The notes beneath the pieces were generated by a model, which saw nothing but the letters and a program-made list of their open reading frames with translations, made no database searches and was not told the origin of the DNA. A stretch of 8,090 nt of DNA from Bdellovibrionales bacterium (lineage in GTDB: Bacteria; Bdellovibrionota; UBA1018): NCBI GenBank assembly GCA_018968995.1, contig JAGWZD010000080.1, forward strand, positions 1-8,090, given 5' to 3'. Numbering within the stretch: the stretch's first letter is position 1; each line of letters starts with the position of its first letter. Shown here piece after piece: positions 6,110 to 8,090 of this stretch. Made by a program: the position numbers and the translations under genes.

Positions 6110-6871
6110 ATGATTTTAATTACTGGTGCGAGTAGCGGAATCGGAGAGGCCTGCGCTCGAGCATTTGCAAGGACAGGCCGTGATTTATTTCTCGTCGCTC
6201 GACGAGAGGATCGTTTGAAAGATCTTGCGCAAGAGCTGCAGACTCAGTTTGGTGTCAGGGTTGTTTATGAAGCAACTGATGTTCGCAGCACAGAGATGCT
6301 CCACTCTCTTTCAGTGACTCGCGCACAGGATTTGTCCAAAGTGAGTGTCTTGATCAACAATGCCGGGCTTGCCCGTGGACTGGAGGCATTTCAGGATAGC
6401 AATGAGTCCGACTGGCAAGAGATGATTGGGACGAATCTTACGGCAGTTTTGGGCTTTACCCAGCTTCTTTTACCATTCTTCTTAAAGAAAAATTCGGGGC
6501 ATATCGTGATGATGGGATCCGTTGCTGCTCGATGGTTGTACCCCCGAGGCCATGTGTACTCTGCTACAAAAGCGGCGGTGCACGCTCTTGCTGAGAGCTT
6601 GAGGCTGGATTTGCTCGGTACAAAGATCCGAGTGACGACAATTGCCCCTGGGATGGTGGAAACAGAGTTTAGCGAAGTACGGTTTCGGGGAGATACTGCT
6701 CGGGCGGCAGCGGTTTATTCCAATATGCAGCCTTTAAGGGCAGAAGATGTCGCAGAGGCCGTTGTTTGGGCGACACTCCGTCCAGCACACGTGAATATTC
6801 AAGAGATCGTGATGTATCCCGTTGACCAGGCAAGCCCCACTCAAGTGGCGCGTTCATCAAAGAAGGAGTAG
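6110..6871 (+). CDS. Short-chain dehydrogenase/reductase, YdfG-like
   Basis: This 253-residue NAD(P)-dependent oxidoreductase belongs to the classical SDR family and most resembles YdfG-type enzymes, which act on 3-hydroxy acids, serine and malonic semialdehyde. It shows the cofactor motif TGASSGIG (5-12), an Arg pair at 31-32 (ARRE) that suggests NADP preference, NNAG (83-86), Asn109, and the catalytic Ser137, Tyr150 and Lys154 (YSATK). The C-terminal half carries the YdfG-like APGMVETEFSEVRFRGD and the later RPAHVNIQEI and MYPV segments. An in-frame stop four codons upstream (TAG at 6098) fixes the ATG at 6110, although no good Shine-Dalgarno site is visible. It starts 42 bases after msrB and could be in the same operon. 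The exact substrate cannot be assigned. Confidence 0.92.
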   Translation: MILITGASSGIGEACARAFARTGRDLFLVARREDRLKDLAQELQTQFGVRVVYEATDVRSTEMLHSLSVTRAQDLSKVSVLINNAGLARGLEAFQDSNESDWQEMIGTNLTAVLGFTQLLLPFFLKKNSGHIVMMGSVAARWLYPRGHVYSATKAAVHALAESLRLDLLGTKIRVTTIAPGMVETEFSEVRFRGDTARAAAVYSNMQPLRAEDVAEAVVWATLRPAHVNIQEIVMYPVDQASPTQVARSSKKE

Positions 6872-6901
6872 GCCGACCCTGGCTGCTAGACAAGGTCGGC
6901 C
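6871..6901 (+). terminator. Hairpin at the end of the SDR gene, possible terminator
   Basis: GGCCGACC (6871-6878) and GGTCGGCC (6894-6901) are perfect 8-bp inverted repeats around a 15-base loop, starting on the last base of the SDR stop codon. It has no T-tract on either strand, so it is not a canonical intrinsic terminator. It separates two convergent genes and could slow or end transcription in both directions, or stabilise the mRNA 3' ends. Confidence 0.5.
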
Positions 6902-6923
6902 CAACGGAGGCAGCTGAACGTCT

Positions 6924-7595
6924 TCAGTTGCCAGTCTCAGGAGTTGCTTTTGCAGAATCTAATGTCGGCTGGGGTCTTTCGACCGGACGGATGCCTGTGG
7001 ATTTGACCGCATGCCGAGCGGCCTGCTCAACGGATACATGGCCGGGCGGCAAATCTTTTCTTGGAGGCCGAGGGGCTCGATTTTTTCGATCGCGGCGTGG
7101 TTCTCGGCGGCCGTCCGACGGGGGAGCTGAGCCCTCGCGAGTGGCGCCTGTTGCCCCACGGCGCTCGTCAGTACCGTCGGGTCGTTTTCCCTTCAGATCT
7201 CCCCGGCGTTTTCCGCGTCCTTTCCCTTTGCCCTTGGCGTGCTTGCTTCCCGCAGCTCTTCTGTCGTGTTGCTTGGGTCGTAAAGAGGGCAGGTATTCAG
7301 CACTGTAAGCGTGAGAGTCCCGTTGCACCACATTGGAGGGAGTCTTCTCGCCTTCAGCGAGGCTATAAACAATGATCCTTTTGAGGTTTTCGAGCTCCTG
7401 GGGCTTGGATAGCGCCAGATCTAAGGAGGCTAAAAAAAGACCGATCTTGTCGCCATCGAGTTTAAATCTTTCTGCGAGATAAGCGCTCAAGGCCTCTTTT
7501 TGAGATTCCTCCGTTTGAATACTGGTTTTGATCTCCTGAGCTTTGCGGTGAGCGTCGCGTAGATTGAATGCAGAGAATTCAGTTAAAGTCTTCAT
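6924..7595 (-). CDS. Protein with helical N-terminus and long basic disordered tail
   Basis: I do not recognise the family. The 223-residue product has two parts. Residues 1-90 look like an ordinary folded helical domain with balanced charge (SQKEALSAYLAERF, GLFLASLDLAL, LKRIIVYSLA). From about residue 105 the chain becomes a low-complexity Arg/Lys/Gly/Pro-rich tail. It includes a GKGKGRGKRRG run at 122-132 and further Arg/Pro-rich tracts to about 181, and ends in a less basic tail. There is no signal peptide and no cysteine. Such tails commonly bind RNA or DNA non-specifically, so a nucleic-acid or ribosome-associated role is plausible but inferred. The ATG at 7595 fits the N-terminal domain, with only a weak CTGGGG upstream. 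The coding sequence of the tail is visibly richer in G+C than its neighbours. Overlapping frames on the other strand are also open, but the ordered N-terminal domain supports this strand. Confidence 0.72.
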   Translation of the reverse strand: MKTLTEFSAFNLRDAHRKAQEIKTSIQTEESQKEALSAYLAERFKLDGDKIGLFLASLDLALSKPQELENLKRIIVYSLAEGEKTPSNVVQRDSHAYSAEYLPSLRPKQHDRRAAGSKHAKGKGKGRGKRRGDLKGKRPDGTDERRGATGATREGSAPPSDGRREPRRDRKNRAPRPPRKDLPPGHVSVEQAARHAVKSTGIRPVERPQPTLDSAKATPETGN

Positions 7596-7718
7596 GGCGG
7601 AACCCCAGGAATGGTTGAGTTTTCAATGTTTTGTAGGGGTTCTTTACACAGTCTGAACACGAGAGCAATCTGCAGAATCGCCTGGATCACTTTACTGCAT
7701 TGCGGTAATTCGCTGAGT

Positions 7719-8090
7719 ATGAGGGCTCTGCTACTTACTATTGGTGCGACTTTTCTAGGGATTGTTTTAGGCACTCCCGTAGAGGCCCAATCCACAGTGT
7801 GGTCCGGCCGAGTGTACGACGTATCGCGTCAGGAATTTCTAAATTTAAATCAGGTTCGCTTTGGATTGCAGGGAATTGAAGTTCTCGTCCTTGGGGAGAA
7901 GCACGATACCCCGCAGGTTCAGATCGAACAAGCCAGGGCGATCCGAAGGGCGTTAGAGTCCAATCCCCAGTACCAGAATCGTTGGGTTCTGGGGTGGGAG
8001 TTTCTCAATCGTCGAGATCAAGCTGAAATTGATCGTTTTTGGAAGGACTATGGCCTGGGGAGGATTTCTGGGCCCGAGTTGCTCGATCAC
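7719..8090 (+). CDS. ChaN-like (PF04187-type) exported protein, N-terminal part
   Basis: The frame is open from the ATG at 7719 to the right edge, giving the first 124 residues of a longer protein. It begins with a signal peptide: Arg2, a hydrophobic core, and a likely cleavage after the Ala at 23 in VEAQS. There is no lipobox cysteine, unlike ChaN lipoproteins. Residues 57-63 read VLGEKHD, the hallmark LGE-x-HD motif of the ChaN family, whose studied members bind haem. The spacing to the next hallmark also fits: an RWVLGWEF segment with Glu94, then RRDQAEIDRFW, and GRISGPELL. It is therefore probably a periplasmic or surface protein, with haem or iron binding possible from family knowledge only. 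It diverges from the basic-tailed gene; the 123-base gap between them must carry both promoters, but I see no convincing one. Confidence 0.82.
   Translation, partial: MRALLLTIGATFLGIVLGTPVEAQSTVWSGRVYDVSRQEFLNLNQVRFGLQGIEVLVLGEKHDTPQVQIEQARAIRRALESNPQYQNRWVLGWEFLNRRDQAEIDRFWKDYGLGRISGPELLDH

Noticed and set aside
6928..7308. Plus-strand open frame of 126 codons opposite the basic-tailed protein
   Set aside because: It arises from the GC-rich codons of the minus-strand tail. It has no domain or ordered pattern, while the minus-strand frame has a plausible folded N-terminus.
7643..7671. TTTACA and CAATCT as a promoter for the ChaN-like gene
   Set aside because: The spacing is 17 bases, but the -10 matches the consensus at only two positions.
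7592..7795. Minus-strand open frame of 67 codons overlapping the ChaN-like start
   Set aside because: It overlaps the signal-peptide region of a recognisable gene and fills the divergent promoter gap; no protein-like features.
1..8090. Mobile elements, CRISPR arrays, tRNA or rRNA genes
   Set aside because: I looked on both strands for transposase motifs, regularly spaced direct repeats and tRNA cloverleaf patterns and saw none; all long stretches are explained by ordinary genes.

Overview
The window looks like chromosomal DNA of a Gram-negative bacterium. It has a signal-peptide-bearing outer-membrane beta-barrel candidate, a YdfG-type dehydrogenase, a NodI/NodJ-type ABC exporter and a ChaN-like exported protein. 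Base composition is near balanced, TTG is used as a start at least once, and genes are often coupled by ATGA or TGATG overlaps. Together these suggest a proteobacterial or deltaproteobacterial/Bdellovibrionota-like genome. That placement is an impression from protein style only, not a search result.

Layout, left to right. (1) Positions 3-356 hold the C-terminal end of a cysteine-rich, probably exported protein, cut by the left edge. It is joined by an ATGA overlap to a secreted beta-barrel protein (353-1495). (2) Positions 1632-4591 hold a same-strand run: a PIN-PhoH ATPase with a TTG start and a strong Shine-Dalgarno sequence, then 21 bases later an ABC-2 ATPase overlapped by its membrane permease. 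The run ends at a hairpin whose T-tract faces the other strand, so it mainly serves the convergent gene. (3) A small, highly charged helical protein of unknown function (4694-5056) lies on the minus strand. A 241-base divergent region with several perfect inverted repeats separates it from the next plus-strand group. (4) Positions 5298-6871 hold an uncharacterised 123-residue protein coupled by TGATG to a methionine-R-sulfoxide reductase (MsrB), then a short-chain dehydrogenase ending in a perfect 8-bp inverted repeat. (5) Positions 6924-7595 (minus) encode a protein with a helical N-terminus and a long Arg/Lys/Gly/Pro-rich, probably disordered tail. (6) From 7719 to the right edge runs the N-terminal part of a ChaN-like protein with a signal peptide.

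Most of the window is ordinary housekeeping or envelope content: stress and RNA metabolism (PhoH), export (ABC-2), oxidative protein repair (MsrB) and redox metabolism (SDR). No mobile element, CRISPR array, tRNA or rRNA is visible. The parts I could not explain are the cysteine-rich protein paired with the barrel, the unknown partner of msrB, the basic-tailed protein, and the overlapping inverted repeats in the divergent region at 5084-5199.
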